Of a stretch of DNA of 64,000 nt, positions 24,131 to 39,935 are shown one piece after another. The notes beneath the pieces were generated by a model, which searched no databases, was not told where the DNA came from, and worked only from the letters and a program-made list of their open reading frames with translations. Within the stretch, counting starts at the first letter, position 1. Each line of letters begins with the position of its first letter. The stretch is taken from NCBI GenBank assembly GCA_009103225.1, contig RHPI01000026.1, forward strand, positions 611,780 to 675,779. Reading direction: 5' to 3'. Source of the DNA: Chlorokybus atmophyticus (lineage: Eukaryota; Streptophyta; Chlorokybophyceae; Chlorokybales; Chlorokybaceae). The translations under genes and the position numbers were made by a program.

Positions 24131-25373
24131 TACAGGGTGGATCTAATTGCTGTGGATAATAGGTACCTTGCAGGATGGCAGTGTCCATAAGTTAAAGTTG
24201 TTGGTCGATCGGTCAGCTCAGCCACCTTCACAAAACGATCTAGATAAGTAACCATTGAGTTGCGCGATGGGAAACGTACAGGTGGAAGTGCTGGCTGGTC
24301 AACCAATTGATCATACTTAAGCATGAAATCATCAACTCTCACATGCCGCACACAAAAGAACAACTGTTGCAATTTTCCTAGTGGATAGCGGTGCTGACAA
24401 AACCACCATCATTACCTTGGCATAGAATACGTGTGGGCAAAGGGGAAGGCAAACGAGGGGATGTACTGCGGAGGCAGCGTTGGACAGCAATCTGCGCCAT
24501 TGTGTCGTTATCGGATTTAGCAAAGGCTAGTGGTGTTGTGCAGGACAGGTCCGAGGGTTATGTTGTCTTGCACATATGTAGAAGGGGACGTGCTTTTTGG
24601 ACGGGATGTTGTAACATGCTGAAACGTGATTGAAAAAGTAAATAGTATGCTTGTTGCTATGCTTGTAACCGGCTTTCGCTAGCATATGCGCTGATCAAAT
24701 ACTAGAATGACCAAGTCACCTTCCACCATAGTATACATGTTGTGCCATGAATGAGACAGTCAACAAATCACTGCTATAGATTGTGCTGTTTACACAATTT
24801 ACAAAAGTGGGTCATGAACTACACTGTTTATATAAGGTGATTGAGCACGGAACTCGTGGATGTAATGCCCTGACTGATGCTGACATTTACACCGTCAAAC
24901 AACCACCACCAAGCTCACATCATGTGACAAGCAATGTGCACAAGAGCATGTATAGTCTCTCATGCGCTAAGGGATTCTTGGCAATCGAAATGGTTGTACT
25001 TTCATATTTGAAGTGCAGCCTGCGCTGTAGAAGGATTGATTACCCTACTTGTGGCTTGTGCAAAAGTAGTGTTCCATCTTTGCAACGAGGTCGTTGCATA
25101 GCAAGTGGGGAGGAATGTCACGCGGATAAGGCTGGCGACAGGTTTTTTTAGTTAATTACTTTGATAGTAAGATTGTGGCTGCGGGATCATCCCAATGACT
25201 ATCCATGTGGACGTATCGCTTAATAGACCATATCGTCTATCACTGCTTGAAGATGTGTAATGTATGATAGATTGAACCCCACAGTCACGTTCAAGTTTCT
25301 CGAGGATGATTGGGCCTGATTACACAAGGCATTGATGAGGGCTAGCCCAGAGCTAGCTAATGCCTATGGCCAT
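23170..25373. other. Upstream flank of beta-helix copy 1 and old repeat fragment
   Basis: Up to about 24130 this is the duplicated 5' flank. The stretch 24180-24372 (minus) encodes RVDDFMLKYDQLVDQPALPP, vaguely like a reading frame in the matching place of the other copy, but it is too short to name. About 24760-25010 is similar to the reverse complement of 62150-62440 and is listed separately. Confidence 0.45.
24760..25010 (+). repeat. Dispersed repeat fragment related to 62,150-62,440
   Basis: The string cgtggatgtaatgccctgac corresponds to cgtggatgctatgccctgac in the reverse complement of the 62 kb region. The surrounding ~250 bases follow in the same order (gtgctgtttaca ... gtgcacaagagcatgtat ... 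gggattcttgg). The 62 kb copy lies just upstream of a gag gene, so both are probably LTR or leader sequence of one retrotransposon family, in opposite orientations. Confidence 0.7.
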
Positions 25374-26866
25374 ATGTGACACGGGGGCCCTTTTTCTTAC
25401 CTCCATGTGACTTACTCGGATGGCAAAGGGTACGTTGGTTCATTCAGACACTTATTAGCGACTTTGTTTACACGCCGAATGACTTCATTCGGCAAGCCCT
25501 ATATTCGGACTTGGGCGGCTCCGCCAATTTCGCATCAATTCGCAACTTCGTGTTTCCCACCGATACCTATCTCGGCTTCACTTTTCCCAATCTAGAAGTT
25601 CACTTAGCGACTTCGCCGAGAACCATTCTCTCATGAATGAACTTCTTCACTCCGGCTAAGGACAGCGCGGTCAGGCACCTAAGAGTGGGAGGGAAAAGGA
25701 GAACTACCAGCCAACTGGGCTTGTAGCTCCCCCTCACCTCACATTGGATTGAACTCACTTGACCTAGTTAAGCGAGGTGGCGTGTTTGAAACTGGTCGTG
25801 AAACTCGCATACCTTTTCAATTTGCATAAACATACTTGTGGTCGTAGGATCGGCGGATGCCTTGGCTTACATGCAAGTAGCAATTAAATACTCAATCACT
25901 TGCGATTTCTTACACCGTCGTAATTGAGTGTTTTTACGTGCGTGCCAAGTGGGAGTCAAGGACTTGGAAATTTTCGCAACTCTGCGAAGCTAGCTTTACT
26001 CGCACGCTCTCTTCTATGGCCGCAAGGACACTGCGTATTTCTAACTACTCGGCCCTTAAGTAAGGATCATTGATTGATTTACTTTGAATCAGCATATGTT
26101 GCAAGTAAACTTGCGCCCTTTGATTAGTTGTTTGTCCCAAATGCCTATGGGGATCCTTTGCTGGCTCTTTCCAACTATTCCGCACTATAAAACTTGCACA
26201 TATGTGCTATGCTTCGAGAAGACCGTTTGCATTAATGTGATATGAGAGTTTCGCATGATGCAGGGCTTTAACACCGGGTGTGACCTCCAACACCGTGCAC
26301 CTTCTCAGTTCCCAATTGAGGTGGGGAAATTTCCTCAGCCTTTAAAGTGTCATTAGTAACGGCAATGATGCAATTGCATACCCCAGATTCTCGCAAGGTC
26401 AGCTCCATTACATCAACCAGATTGGGTATATTTTGGGTTGTCCCCAAAAACAATTTGAAAAACGCTTATCAATCATAGCGAAAGACCGCCCAAGATAAGC
26501 CCACATTCATTTATTCGATCAAATGCCTTTGCACGATTCAATAGCTTCTCCGTCCCTCAAATATGATTCAACCACCGCTTTATGGGTAGTTTGCGCTTGG
26601 CTTACTACCATATTCATGGGTGACAGTTGTAGCAGGTTGGTACCTACTTAAGTTAACTGTAGAAAGTGGATCTGCCACCATGCGTGAGTTCGCTTACGTG
26701 TGGTGTCTCATTTTCCACTCTTGGTTGCAAGTCCCTACCATGGACTTAAGCAATGCTTGCACGCTTACACTTAGCCACATAACTGTTAACTTCCTAATTC
26801 AACATTAATTAACCCACTAGTTCATTACTTATACAATGCACACAGCTTACAATTAGCTTCGTGACA
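25374..26866 (-). repeat. 3' LTR of the gypsy element
   Basis: A ~1.5-kb terminal repeat bounded by TG at 25374 and CA at 26866. It is collinear with 34276-35069 plus 37246-37974. The substitutions and indels spread along its length point to an old insertion. Confidence 0.8.
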
Positions 26867-27719
26867 TTCCTCCCCCTTCTACTTTAAAGCGGCCTCAAGA
26901 GGATTTCACACTTTAAAAATAACAACGCCATAAGATTGGAACGGCGACAAGTGCAATTCCATGAAGTAAGCTGACTCGGGGATTGGAGGGCTTATTCATT
27001 CAACGGAACATAATTTACCTTCGTCAACTTGAGGAATTCTTGCAACAACTTGAAACAGTTATCAACAACTTGAATTACACGGTGCGGTTCCCAAGTATTA
27101 CGTTCCGGTTCATAACCCTTCCACTTTATGAGCTACTCGAGATTGCGTTTTTTTCGAGCTCGGCTCGCCAATATGGCCTGTACTTTATAATACATTCCGA
27201 GGTCCAATTCAACCACAGGCGGAGGCGGTTGGACCCTTCCTTTAAAACGGTTATTCTTCAAAAGCGAATCATAAAATACGTCATGTATATCCATGTTCGG
27301 CGGCAGTTTTAATTAATATGCCGTGGGCCCAATCTGTTCCAACACCTCAAATGGCCCAAGCCATCGGAGTGTGAATGCTGATGTGCCCCTTTGTGTAAGC
27401 CAAATGTGCTTGGCATTTGGCTTAAACAATTATGCCCCACTTCACATGCTAAGTCACTTCGCTTTCCTTCCGCATAGAGTTTATGACAGCTTTAAGCTTC
27501 ATTAAAGGCGTTCTTTAATAACTTTATAGTCCGTTGCATCTCTTGCACAAAGGTTACCGCTCTAGCATTCCTTTATGACCTCAGCTTGGATAACTCTGTT
27601 TCCGCCGGGCTCATTAGATTTTGTTTTAAAATACATATAAATACTGGGGTTACAGGTTGACTTACTAAGCGAATTACTCAGCGCGAATTCTATCCAAGGC
27701 AAAATTTACCCTAACCATC

Positions 27720-27810
27720 TTGCACACTAGTCACAGAGTGCCAAATGGTTTGTTCAATTACTTGGTTCATTCGTTCGGTTTAACCATCGGTTTGAGGATG
27801 ATACGCGGTT
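27720..27810 (-). pseudogene. Integrase core remnant
   Basis: The minus-strand frame reads AYHPQTDG, a TAA stop, then TERMNQVIEQTIWHSVT. This is the highly conserved YHPQTDGQTERVNQ motif of Ty3/gypsy integrases, with the glutamine codon changed to a stop. No long open frame surrounds it. Confidence 0.85.
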
Positions 27811-29119
27811 GATAGCGAGTGTGTCCACAAGGATATGATGGGAGTGACGTCATTCCAATGAAATCTTGGTGTTCACTCACAAATGAACTAGTAAACCGCG
27901 AATCTCTATCGGATTCCATATGTTTCGGTCTGCTTACAGCACCGACGGAAACACTCTCCTAGCTCGCATTGGGAACTTGGAGCGGTTGTAATAACCCACC
28001 GGGCTTACTTCGCAACGGCTGATTTCATTTACGCATATCACATGACTTCATGAATTCCTCCGTATATATATACCGAATTTTGGCCACCAATAAGTCATAC
28101 CTTATTGTTCAAAGGTTTGCCGATTTCAAAGTGGCCTTACGGGGAATCATGCGATTCGGTTAAGCACCTTTTGCTTACATTGCCGGAATTGGGTACCATC
28201 ACCCTATCATTGCAAGATCAGCATCCGTTCAACTGTTGAACTTTGGTACCTCCGAATATCGCCTCAACGAAACCCGGGTGTTCAATATAGGCTAACTCAT
28301 TTCCTTTCTTGAGTCCCAAATCTGACTTAACGGTTTGTACTTTGGACCACGTTAACCAAAAGTGTGGGGCTTTGACTTAAAGGGTCGGCAGCATTTAATC
28401 TATCCAGCCTATATTCCCATTTGAACTTGTATACGTATCGCGAGAACAGCTCCATCCAACGAACTTGGCAAACAATAAGTCTAATTAAACTAAGGTTGAG
28501 TACTTAAGTGTACCAAGCGGTTATAACCGTAAATTCATTTCCCTCCAAGTAACACCGCCACTTGTTTAAAGCTTTCACAACCCCCAACAATTCGTGATCG
28601 GATGTTCAATAGTTTTTTTCCATGGGTTTGTATCTGAAGCTATCAAACACCACTGGATGATTGTTTTGCATAAGAATTGCGTCGGTCCTTATAAGCGAGG
28701 CATTGGTAACGATTTCAAATGGCAGCGACATATCGCGCAAGATTGGAACCGAAGTGAGGGCCTTTTTCAGGTCGGTGAATGCCGTTTGTGCCTTTGCATC
28801 CGAGTCATATGGTAACTGTAACGATTATTTGAAAGATAGCAAGACTGCAATAATTAAATAAACGAGTACAAATTCATGAAACCATAGGCTAAGGCCTAAA
28901 TCGTTGCAATTCCTCCAAGTTATTGGGTGTCGGCCAATTGATTGCGGCACCAGTTTTCTAGAGATCCGCTCGAACCCCATCGTCATCTGCCAAGTTTCTC
29001 AAGTAGTTTACTTTGCGTGTGAAGTGAAGTGAAGAAGGTACTCCTCTTAAAATTTGCTAAGAATTGGTGCTCTTCCAAACGGTCTAGTACTAACCTAGCA
29101 TGTGCAATATGCTCTTAAC

Positions 29120-29806
29120 GGTTCTACTGTAAGTCATTATATTATCGCATTACACCAAAACCAATTATTCGATATAATCCCTAAACACTTCGGTCATAAC
29201 TATTAAGAAGGTAGCCGGCGCATTACTTAGGCCGAATGGTATCACCCAAAATTGAAAATGATCAAGCGGTGGTAAAAATGCAGTGTTTTGAACATCAACT
29301 GGGTCCATCCAGATTTGATGGTAGCCGCTTCAAGCCTTAACAAGTTGTCAAGTGAAAGATGAAAACCAACCTTTACTTTGCAATCTGTATATAGGTCAAT
29401 AATTTGAAGTAATGGATACTCATTTTTTACTGTGATATTTTGAGTACTTGATAATCCACACACAACCCAAGCCTTTACCTTTGCCGCCACTTTTCTCGTT
29501 GAATAATTTGAAAGCCCCAAATGGTGAAGTAGATAGTTCAATTTATCCTTGTGCCAACAAAGAGGTGATTTGATTTTCCATATATTCCGCCAGGCTTAAC
29601 CTATACATAGGCCTTATTGCGGGTAACTTGGCACCAGGTATCAGTGGGATGATGTGGGACGCAAATTGTTCCGGCGATAGGCAAGGTAATGCATTGAAAA
29701 AGACATGCTTATATTTGCGAACAATTTGATGCACCAATTCCCACTTTATCTCTAATTTGGCTAACTCGTCTTCCTCCATTGTTCCATTGTTCACCGTGGA
29801 ATTCAA
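29120..29806 (-). pseudogene. Reverse transcriptase remnant of the gypsy element
   Basis: The minus-strand block begins with HIIPLIPGAKLPAIRPMYRL and EYMENQITSLLAQG, the usual start of a gypsy RT. It continues with NITVKNEYPLLQIIDL and the palm motif FWVIPFGLSNAPATF near 29225. The catalytic YxDD site follows at about 29136-29155 but now reads stop-C-D-N, so Tyr and one Asp are lost. Frameshifts separate the pieces. Confidence 0.88.
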
Positions 29807-30199
29807 GTATCGAATTAAGATAAGAGAGTTCCGACTCTTTCAGAAGCCTCACGATGAGATTGTCTTTTCCTACTAGGTGCATGTCGATATCGCTTTACTC
29901 CTTAAGTGATAGTGATACTCGGCAGCATCCTAATCATTTTTACCTTTTCTTGCCACTTATCGCCTAAGGTAATGTCCACACCCGATGTAGTCATAGATAT
30001 TAAGAAGATTCATAATAAGCATGAATTACAGTTTTAGTATCGAAAAAGATGATTGAAACTAGGATGGGAGGTAAATGTACCTAAAAAAGTACATTTATCT
30101 CGGATTTTATGACGGGTATTGCATGCGGTGTAGACCCTTAAAAATCAACCCCTTGGAGGGTGGATAGCTTAGGTAGTTAAGTAACCGGCAGAATTATAA

Positions 30200-30999
30200 T
30201 AATAGTTAATTAACCCTGAACCTGACCAGGAAAATTCGTTAACCAGGTAATGGTGCATGGGTTGCGCATTGCACAAGTTGTGCAGGCTGCGTGTGCTGCA
30301 AAACTTGCTGTTGTGGTAAGAACTTCTTGTAGTAGCGAGAGGATCATCATGTCAACTTGTTATCACAGCATCGCACTTGATAAGAATGTGACTTGATTGT
30401 GTACATGCATACCACAACCAACCACTTGGCAACTATCAAGTACTATAGTACACATTGTGCTTGCCAACCGACTATAAAGTTTCTACTTGCGGATAAACTT
30501 GGTCAGGCCAGCAACATCAAGCCGCTCTACTCCTCACCTACAGAGTGAAGCACACATGTCAACGCACGCATGCATATGCAAGCAAACTTAGTCACACACA
30601 CTTACATGCTGGTCCGGAGAGACCTGCGTTTGCGCTTTGGGCCAACATCAATGCCCATGATATTCTGTAAGTATGAAAGCGCTTGAAGCATGGGGTCTTA
30701 CACAAGTGCACGTTGCAATGCTGACACCAGTAGTAGGTCTTTTTGCCTCTTGCGGGCCGCTCGCCTGGCAGAGAGGTACTGTTGCGTGCATCTGCTGAAC
30801 ACACCAGGCACCATCGCTGCTTAGATGATGGGTGCTTGTCGGGAAAATGACCACCCCTAAACCTCCCTTGCGGATCCTTGAATGCCGCTTGCTGCCTGTT
30901 TGAAACCAACGCATGGTGAGAGAATGAGAGGGGAAGCAACACGCAGATTTATGCACAAGGACAACAATAGCAGGATAACACAGCTGCACACAAACGCTG

Positions 31000-31031
<32 letters not shown>

Positions 31032-33680
31032 AGACGACCACAACAACAACAGCAGGATAACAAAGCTGCACACAACCGCTGGACAACAACAACAAAAAAG
31101 ACGACCACCACAACAACAGCAGGACAACACAGCTGCACACAAACGCTGGACAACAACAACAGCAAAGACGACGACAACAACAACAGCACAGCTGCGCACA
31201 GACATTACCTCAATGGCACATCGCCAATAGGTCTTGAGTCAAGCGTGTTATGCACCAGCTGCTCTTGCAGCTCAAGCACGAACTCCATGCACGTATAGGT
31301 GGGGTTGGCATGTGCGAAACACACCCACATGTTAGCCACTGCACTATCAAACAGACCCCACCAAGCACGGTGCCACCATTTGACAGAAATGGACTGTTCT
31401 GTATTGAGTAGTTGGTCTTTAAACAGTACTTATCGTATTGGTCGACAGCGTCCTTGTGTAGATTGTAAACAACAGCATAGTCGGGAGCGGGGACATCAGC
31501 TTCTCTACCATCAGATTGCATACGAGACACATTGCCGTGTGACTCACCATGACATGTGGAAAGAAAGAAGACTGGCTTCTTGTCCTTCCAGCACACTGCA
31601 ATGAGGCCATCGTGGGGGGCAATAGCAAACCTATGTTCACCTTGTTCGGCACGGGTATCCAAAGTGATCAAGTGTGAGGGGTACCCAACTCGATTAGCTA
31701 CTATAGTACCCGTACCGCTATGCCCTTGCATTCGCAGCCACATTAGTAGTTTAGGTGAGGTGAAGCCACGATCAAGTATAAAGTGGTGATGAACATAAGG
31801 CATGGTAATGACTAGTTGTTGTACAACATAAGTGTGAAGCTCTAAACGCGGGCACTTATCATACACGATAAAATCATAGCAGTAGTAGGTGTCAGAGTCG
31901 CAAGCTTGGAAAATCTCAATGCTAAACTTATAAGGCTTGCTGTGATTATATATGCGGATGGGACACATTTTGTTACGTATGGGAATAGTGCGTTCATCAA
32001 TAGTAACATTCCTACCAGGCTTATAATACTGCTTGAAAGTATCGCGAAGTGTGTTGATGATGGCTAATATATGCCATAGCTTATAGTCACTAGTAGTACG
32101 ACCACTTGGCCGTTGGCTATTATCATTCAAATGAAAATAGCATTTGATTTGTTGATAGCGTGTGATACTCATAAACCTCCAAAAGTCAGGAATTATAACT
32201 GCCCCCATTAGACCAGTGCGCCAACATGAATGCATGTCATTCAATGTGTGGCACGCCATGGCAAGTGTCAAGCCAACCTAACGCAAAAGCTCTTGATGTG
32301 TTACTGGCAACCACTGACGCCCACCATCTGGATCAGAAGGACGCTGTTCAGTGGCGTAGAGGTTTGTTTGAACAATGGCATGATTCCAAAAGGTGAGTGA
32401 ATTGAAAAGGAGCAGCAACTGCAGTGGATTCTTGGATGGGAGGTCTTGTATTGCTGGGCCAACATGACCAACAAATCTTTCAGGCTCAAGCCATGACATG
32501 ACATCATGTTCTCCACCACGCCAACGCACGGCGCGAGGATCAATGTCACCATGCACACCGTCACTTGAATCTGCAATGTACATATAAACCCTTGTGTTGA
32601 CAACTTGTACAACACCCTGTAAGGACATACAAGCATGCACACGCACACGCATACCTTGCAGTAGATCCTCCTCATCAGAACTTGACCCCGACACACCAGA
32701 AACTTCATCCTCAGACTCGAGGGGTTGGCGAATAGAAGTCCGCACCCTTGCGCGTATACGTCCGCCACCCCTGCCAGGAGGACGACCGGGTCCTCGCTGG
32801 CTGATGCCACGTCCTCTACTGCCTCTTCCCCTCCCTCTCCGTCTCCCTCTCCCTCTCCCTCCACCTCCCAACTCTGCTTGCCCTCTATCCTCCTCACTGC
32901 CGTCGTCTTCACCGCTCTCTACACTCTCATCCATTGCAGGAGGTGTCTCCTCCATAAGCTCCTTCTCATTGTGAACTGCTCCTCCCTCTCCATGCGCCAG
33001 CGGCAGCAGATACTCCTCAACTACTGCTGCACCTAGTATAGTAACTAAGCTATCATAGTCAAAACTACACTCCCACTTATCCCTCTCCTCTCTTACTCCC
33101 TCCTTGAACCCCACCACCGCACCATCCAACAGAGTCGACTGCCAAGCAGCCCGAAACTCTGCTTTCGCCCATGCCACAGACCAATATGTGGCTGGGACTT
33201 TGAGTTTGCGGCCTACCCAACCTCTAGCACCCAGCCCCTCCCCAACCTCCCTCGGCGCCGCCGTCGCGCCCCTCGCCACACCCCTCGCCGTTTCCCTCGC
33301 CATCACCGCTGCGCTGCTAGCAGAGGCGGCCGCCAGGCCTTGTGTTTTCGCCAACTTACCTGCCAAAACACACCTCAAAGTCACAACTTAGTTCGATAGG
33401 TACAGCAGCAAAAAGAGCCCTAAAAGTCACAACATCTGGGGCGTTTTGTGCAGCTTGACGGCTACTTTAAAAATATATAACTTTTAGCACAATGGGCTAA
33501 GAATTATAAAACTACTTTTACGACGTGCTGCTTAAAAATTGCAACAACTTGATATAGGCTGTGCTATCTACTTCAGCTTGGTTAAACTAATAGATTGTGG
33601 CCAAACAGAGGCGATTTTCTCTACCCTTTTAAGTACAAGTACTTTTTTAGTACAGTTCCCAACCTAGTGTTAAGAAGTCG
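30200..33680 (-). mobile_element. piggyBac-type DNA transposon inserted in the gypsy element
   Basis: The transposase gene at 30592-33303 is flanked by gypsy-derived sequence. piggyBac elements insert at TTAA. A TTAA followed by CCCTGAACCTG stands at 30210-30213 and another TTAA at 33670-33673, but the two ends do not form a clear inverted repeat. The boundaries are therefore approximate. Confidence 0.7.
30592..33303 (-). pseudogene. piggyBac transposase (DDE_Tnp_1_7) with one stop and one frameshift
   Basis: The minus-strand gene starts near ATG 33303. The N-terminal part is disordered, with an Arg/Gly block (GRGRRRGRGRGSRGRG) and acidic patches. The catalytic core follows: NVTIDERTIPIRN (first Asp), HHFILDRGFTSPKLL (second Asp), CWKDKKPVFFLSTCH and DAVDQYDK (third Asp). 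All three acidic residues are kept. An intron at about 31205-30896 contains CAA repeats. The second exon holds the C-terminal cysteine-rich domain (RWCLVCSADA, YYWCQHCNVHLCKTPCFKRF) that binds the transposon ends. Damage is limited: an in-frame TAG at 32280-32278 between HQELLR and VGLTLAMACH, and a one-base frameshift near 31390 before KWWHRAWWGLFDSAVANMWV. This is a recently dead copy. Confidence 0.9.
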
Positions 33681-34275
33681 TCAACTGTTATTTCTCAATA
33701 ACCCATATTTGGCGATTGCCTCCAAGTTGCCTGTTGAGATATGAGTCTGTTGCTCGGGAGTTACGTCCAGTCTTTCGGGGCCCTTCTTACGTTGGGGCCT
33801 TTTCGTTGCCATGGCCATTAATGGGATAGCCGGCTTCGACTTCTCATCTTCGGATTTACTTTAGGAAGACTCTTCTAAAGTATCCGCCCGATTAACCGTT
33901 AAAGTCGGTTTTGATCATGGCGGTATCACTTTTGGGTTCGCAGGTACTTCATCATCCGAAGAGTCTTCAGAGTTTGAAGAATCTTGATTCACCGTGTGGT
34001 CGAGGGTAGCTACTCCCCAATACGGTTGCTCATCCTTGAATTTAGACGAAGTCCGACCCGAAACATATCCCCAACTAAATATCCGCTCCCTTGCGTGAAG
34101 CCTATAGTTGTGGAGGGGACTCCTTTCGCGAGTATGCCGCTAGGGTACCTATCGGGCTTACCCCACTTGATATCCGTTTCGGCTTTTGCGTTAGCTATAT
34201 TTAAGGCCAACTTTGTATTTGTGGAAGCGTAAAAGGATGTTAAGCCTTTAAATCAAATCTGTGCTCCGAGTCCAA

Positions 34276-35069
34276 CGTAACGAGTGCCCTTGTTCTTACC
34301 TCCCTGTGACTCACTCGGACGGCAAAGGGTCCGTTAGATCACTTATACACGTAGTATCAACTTTGTTTATGCCGAATGACATCATTCGGCGAACCACAAT
34401 TTCGGACTTGGGCTCCGCTAATTTTAAATTGATTCTCGACTTTGCGTTTCTTCCGCCAAGACCTATCTCAGGTTCACTTTCCCAACTCAATAGTTCAGCT
34501 AGCGACTTCGCCGGGGACTATTCTTGCCTCGGTAAACTATTAACTTCGGTTAAGGACGGTGCGGTGAGGCACCCAAGTGTGGGAGGGAAAAGGAGAACTA
34601 CCAGCCAACTCTTTTTGTTTCCCCCAACATCACATTCGATAAAAATCATTCAACGTAGTCAAGCAAGGTGGCATGTTTTAAGCCGGTCCAACCGGCTTAA
34701 ACGCAAGTCGCCAAACCCGCATGACTTTTCAATTTGCATAAACCTACATGCGGTCATAGGAATCGGCGGATGCCTTGGCCTACATGCAAGTAGCATTCAA
34801 ATAGCCAATCACTTACGAATTTTTACGACGTCGAAACTGAGTGTTCTTACATGCATGCCAAGTGGGAGTCAAAGAAAGTTTGCGACCTCGCAAAGCTAGC
34901 CTTGCTCGCACGCTCTCTTCTATGGCCGCGGATTCCCATAGCCGCAAGGGACTTTGTAATTCTAAATACTCGGCCCCTAGATAATGATTGATTGACTCAC
35001 TTTGATTCAACATATGATGCGATTAACCTTGCTCCCTTAGATTTATTGTTAGTCCCAAATCCTTATGGG
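34276..35069 (-). repeat. 5' LTR of the gypsy element, first part
   Basis: Collinear with 25374 to about 26150. It breaks off after cccaaatccttatggg, where the other LTR continues directly into gatcctttgctggct. Confidence 0.78.
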
Positions 35070-37245
<2,176 letters not shown>

Positions 37246-37974
37246 AGGATCCTTTGCTGGCTCCTTCCAACAATTCCACACCATAAAGCTTGCACATATG
37301 TAATATGCTTCGCAATGCGCCTTTGCATAGATGTGTCATGAGAGTTTCACCTTATGCAGCGCTTTGACACCTCCAACACCGTGCACCTTCTTGGTTCTCA
37401 ATTGAGGTCCTCGGAAAGACCTTCTCTGTCATTAATAACAAGACAATGATGCAATTACGTGCCTCTGCTTCTCAGAAGGTGAGCTGAATCACATCAACCG
37501 AACTAGGTCTATCTTAAGCTGTCCTTAATTTCGATTCGGCAACAAGGCTTATTACTTATAGCAGAGGACCGCCCAAGATAGGCCCACACTTATTTATTCG
37601 GTCAAGTGCCTTTGCACGATTTAACAGCTTCCCATTCACCCAAATATTTACTCCATAATACATATTTACACCCAACCAACGCTCTATGGGTAGTTTGCGC
37701 TTGACTCACTATCGTATTTATGGATGACAGTCGTAGCAGGTTGATACCTACTTAGGTTAATACCGCAAAAAGTGTTTCTGCCATCATGCGTGAGTTCGCT
37801 CACGTGTAGTGTCTCATTTTTCACTCTCAGTTGCAAGTCCCTACTATGGACTTAAGCGCTTCTCGCGCGCTTGGAGTTAACCACTTAGTTAGTGATGTTA
37901 TAATTATCAACATCAATCAACCCATTTATTCATCATTTACAGACTGCATATAGCTTAAGACTAGCTTCGTAACA
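37246..37974 (-). repeat. 5' LTR of the gypsy element, second part
   Basis: Collinear with about 26152-26866, from ggatcctttgctggct to agcttcgtaaca. Confidence 0.78.
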
Positions 37975-39234
37975 ATATGAGCCCTAATTACTGTGAGTTG
38001 CCATTGGAAGTGGCAGTTGCAAGATAGTGAGCCAAGTTGGCAAACCACAAGTTGTGTATTATGCTGGTGCCGTTTGCCATGGATGTTACAGGTTTAAGGC
38101 AAATGGTGCATGTGGGCAACCCGTAAGTACGTGTGTACTAGGGGAAGCTCTGGAGCTTAACTTCAAAGTCCTGAGGCATAACTGCTATCTCCTGCATAAA
38201 CCCGAGGTTGTTGATACTCCCGAGGTAGAGTTTGTTGTAACATCTATATTAAGTTTGTTGGTTCTCATGTTACAACAAAGTCAGCGCGCAATGATGGCAC
38301 ACAATAACCAAGACCCAGGTGGCCTTGAATATTATGTGCCAGGTCGGGAGAGCAGCATGTGGTATAAAAGGCTAGGTTGCATCCTTGAGTTGGGACCGAG
38401 ACAACACTGTGTGTTTGCCTTACACAAGGGCCACTTGTGCGTGGGGTGCGCAATTGTTATTTATTGAACAGGTCCCTCATTCCCCGAAGGGGCTCCCCCT
38501 CATCCTTTATGGGGTGGGGTGTTGTGTTACATTAGGTGTGTTGTAACGTGTGTGTGCCTGGGGCTGGAGCTGAAGAGTGAGGTCCGTGGTCATCCTCTCC
38601 TCCCTTAATGCTAAGCGGCTATTTCCCCTGTAAGGCCGCCTCGCAGGAGAACCCGAGGTGCTGCACAGATGGCATAAAGGGACTTCCTTATAAAGTCTTT
38701 GATGCTTGTGGTTAATTTTGCCGAGCCCACCTACGGGTAAGTGGATGGTATTGTTACATTTCTTCTTCTCCTTTTCTTCGCTCACCTCTGCTTATCAATT
38801 TCCTCTCTTCTCCTGTTCTTTCTTCATAGCTACCACTTGCAAGCTTGCTAACTGTTTGTTTACCGTGTCTATTAGATCAGCATGTACTGTTGAATTCTTG
38901 CACTTGTTCTTTGATATTGTTACGCCATATTGGGTCCGCAAGATGGTAACATATCACCACATCTCAATGGTAAAAGGGAGGTGATCATAAATTCGCCAAC
39001 TACAAGACTACAAATGCCCTCATGCTACTGGTTGTGGTGCCATTGTGAGTGTATCAGGATTACTCGCAATTTCATTGCACAAGTGTATAAATGATGTAAG
39101 CCAATTGACTTGCAAGCACTTTTTGTCAACAACCAACCACCTCTTATCAGCTAATTAATTGCAATAGTCTGCTATATCTGTACACACATGCCAAGCAGTG
39201 TTTGTAACCACCAACGGTAGCATGTATTACTGCA
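37975..39234. other. Spacer with an unrecognised reading frame
   Basis: A 146-codon frame at 38027-38467 (+) starts MSQVGKPQVVYYAGAVCHGC and ends LHKGHLCVGCAIVIY. It has a hydrophobic stretch SILSLLVLMLQ. I recognise no family and cannot say whether it is expressed. The rest of the spacer shows no gene. Confidence 0.35.
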
Positions 39235-39903
39235 TGTCCGTATGCCAACAACAGTTGCATGTGAAAGCGCACAGGCTGCTGATTATGTGCATATGACATC
39301 TTAGCCATGTGCCTTTGTGCATTGCATAATATGTTGACAACAATCACTTTAGACTTCCTTTTTACATCGCAGACCGCTACACAGTCAAATACGATATAAT
39401 TAAAGTCCAACCACACATATTGTCTATTTTTACCTATCGCCCGGCTGCCTACCCGGTACTCGATGCTAAATTGCAACTATTTGGTTTTATGCACGCCGCG
39501 GCAACAACCCGCCGTGACATCAAGGCACATATAGTACAATAAAACTGGCCTTTCAACCCCATTTGCTACACTTATACGCACAGAGACACACATGTAGACA
39601 CTCCTAACAGCGGGTGTAGACGGGGCAGCCGCCCGCCGGACAATGTAATGGACAGCTCACTGGCTTGGTGAGTGCAGTTGAGTTGGCAGTCTGTCGACGC
39701 ACATAAAGAGGATGTTTCACCCAACATCTAGAAAGAGTGAGTGAGAGACACGTGCAACACTTACATCAATGCCTGCGGGTGATGGACACGCCGTCCCGCC
39801 GCCCGCTACATCATTCTACAATCAGAGCATAACAGTCAGAGAGCGAACTTGCAACTGCCAGGCATTAGCAAACCTTTCAGCATGTTGTGAAACGCATGAC
39901 AAT

Positions 39904-39935
<32 letters not shown>

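Noticed and set aside
30210-33673. Exact piggyBac borders at the two TTAA sites
   Set aside because: TTAA is frequent in this AT-rich context, and the sequences next to the two sites do not form a convincing inverted repeat. I therefore gave approximate borders only.
38027-38467. 146-codon reading frame as a host gene
   Set aside because: There are no recognised motifs, no splice context and no conserved neighbour, so it is described only within the spacer entry.
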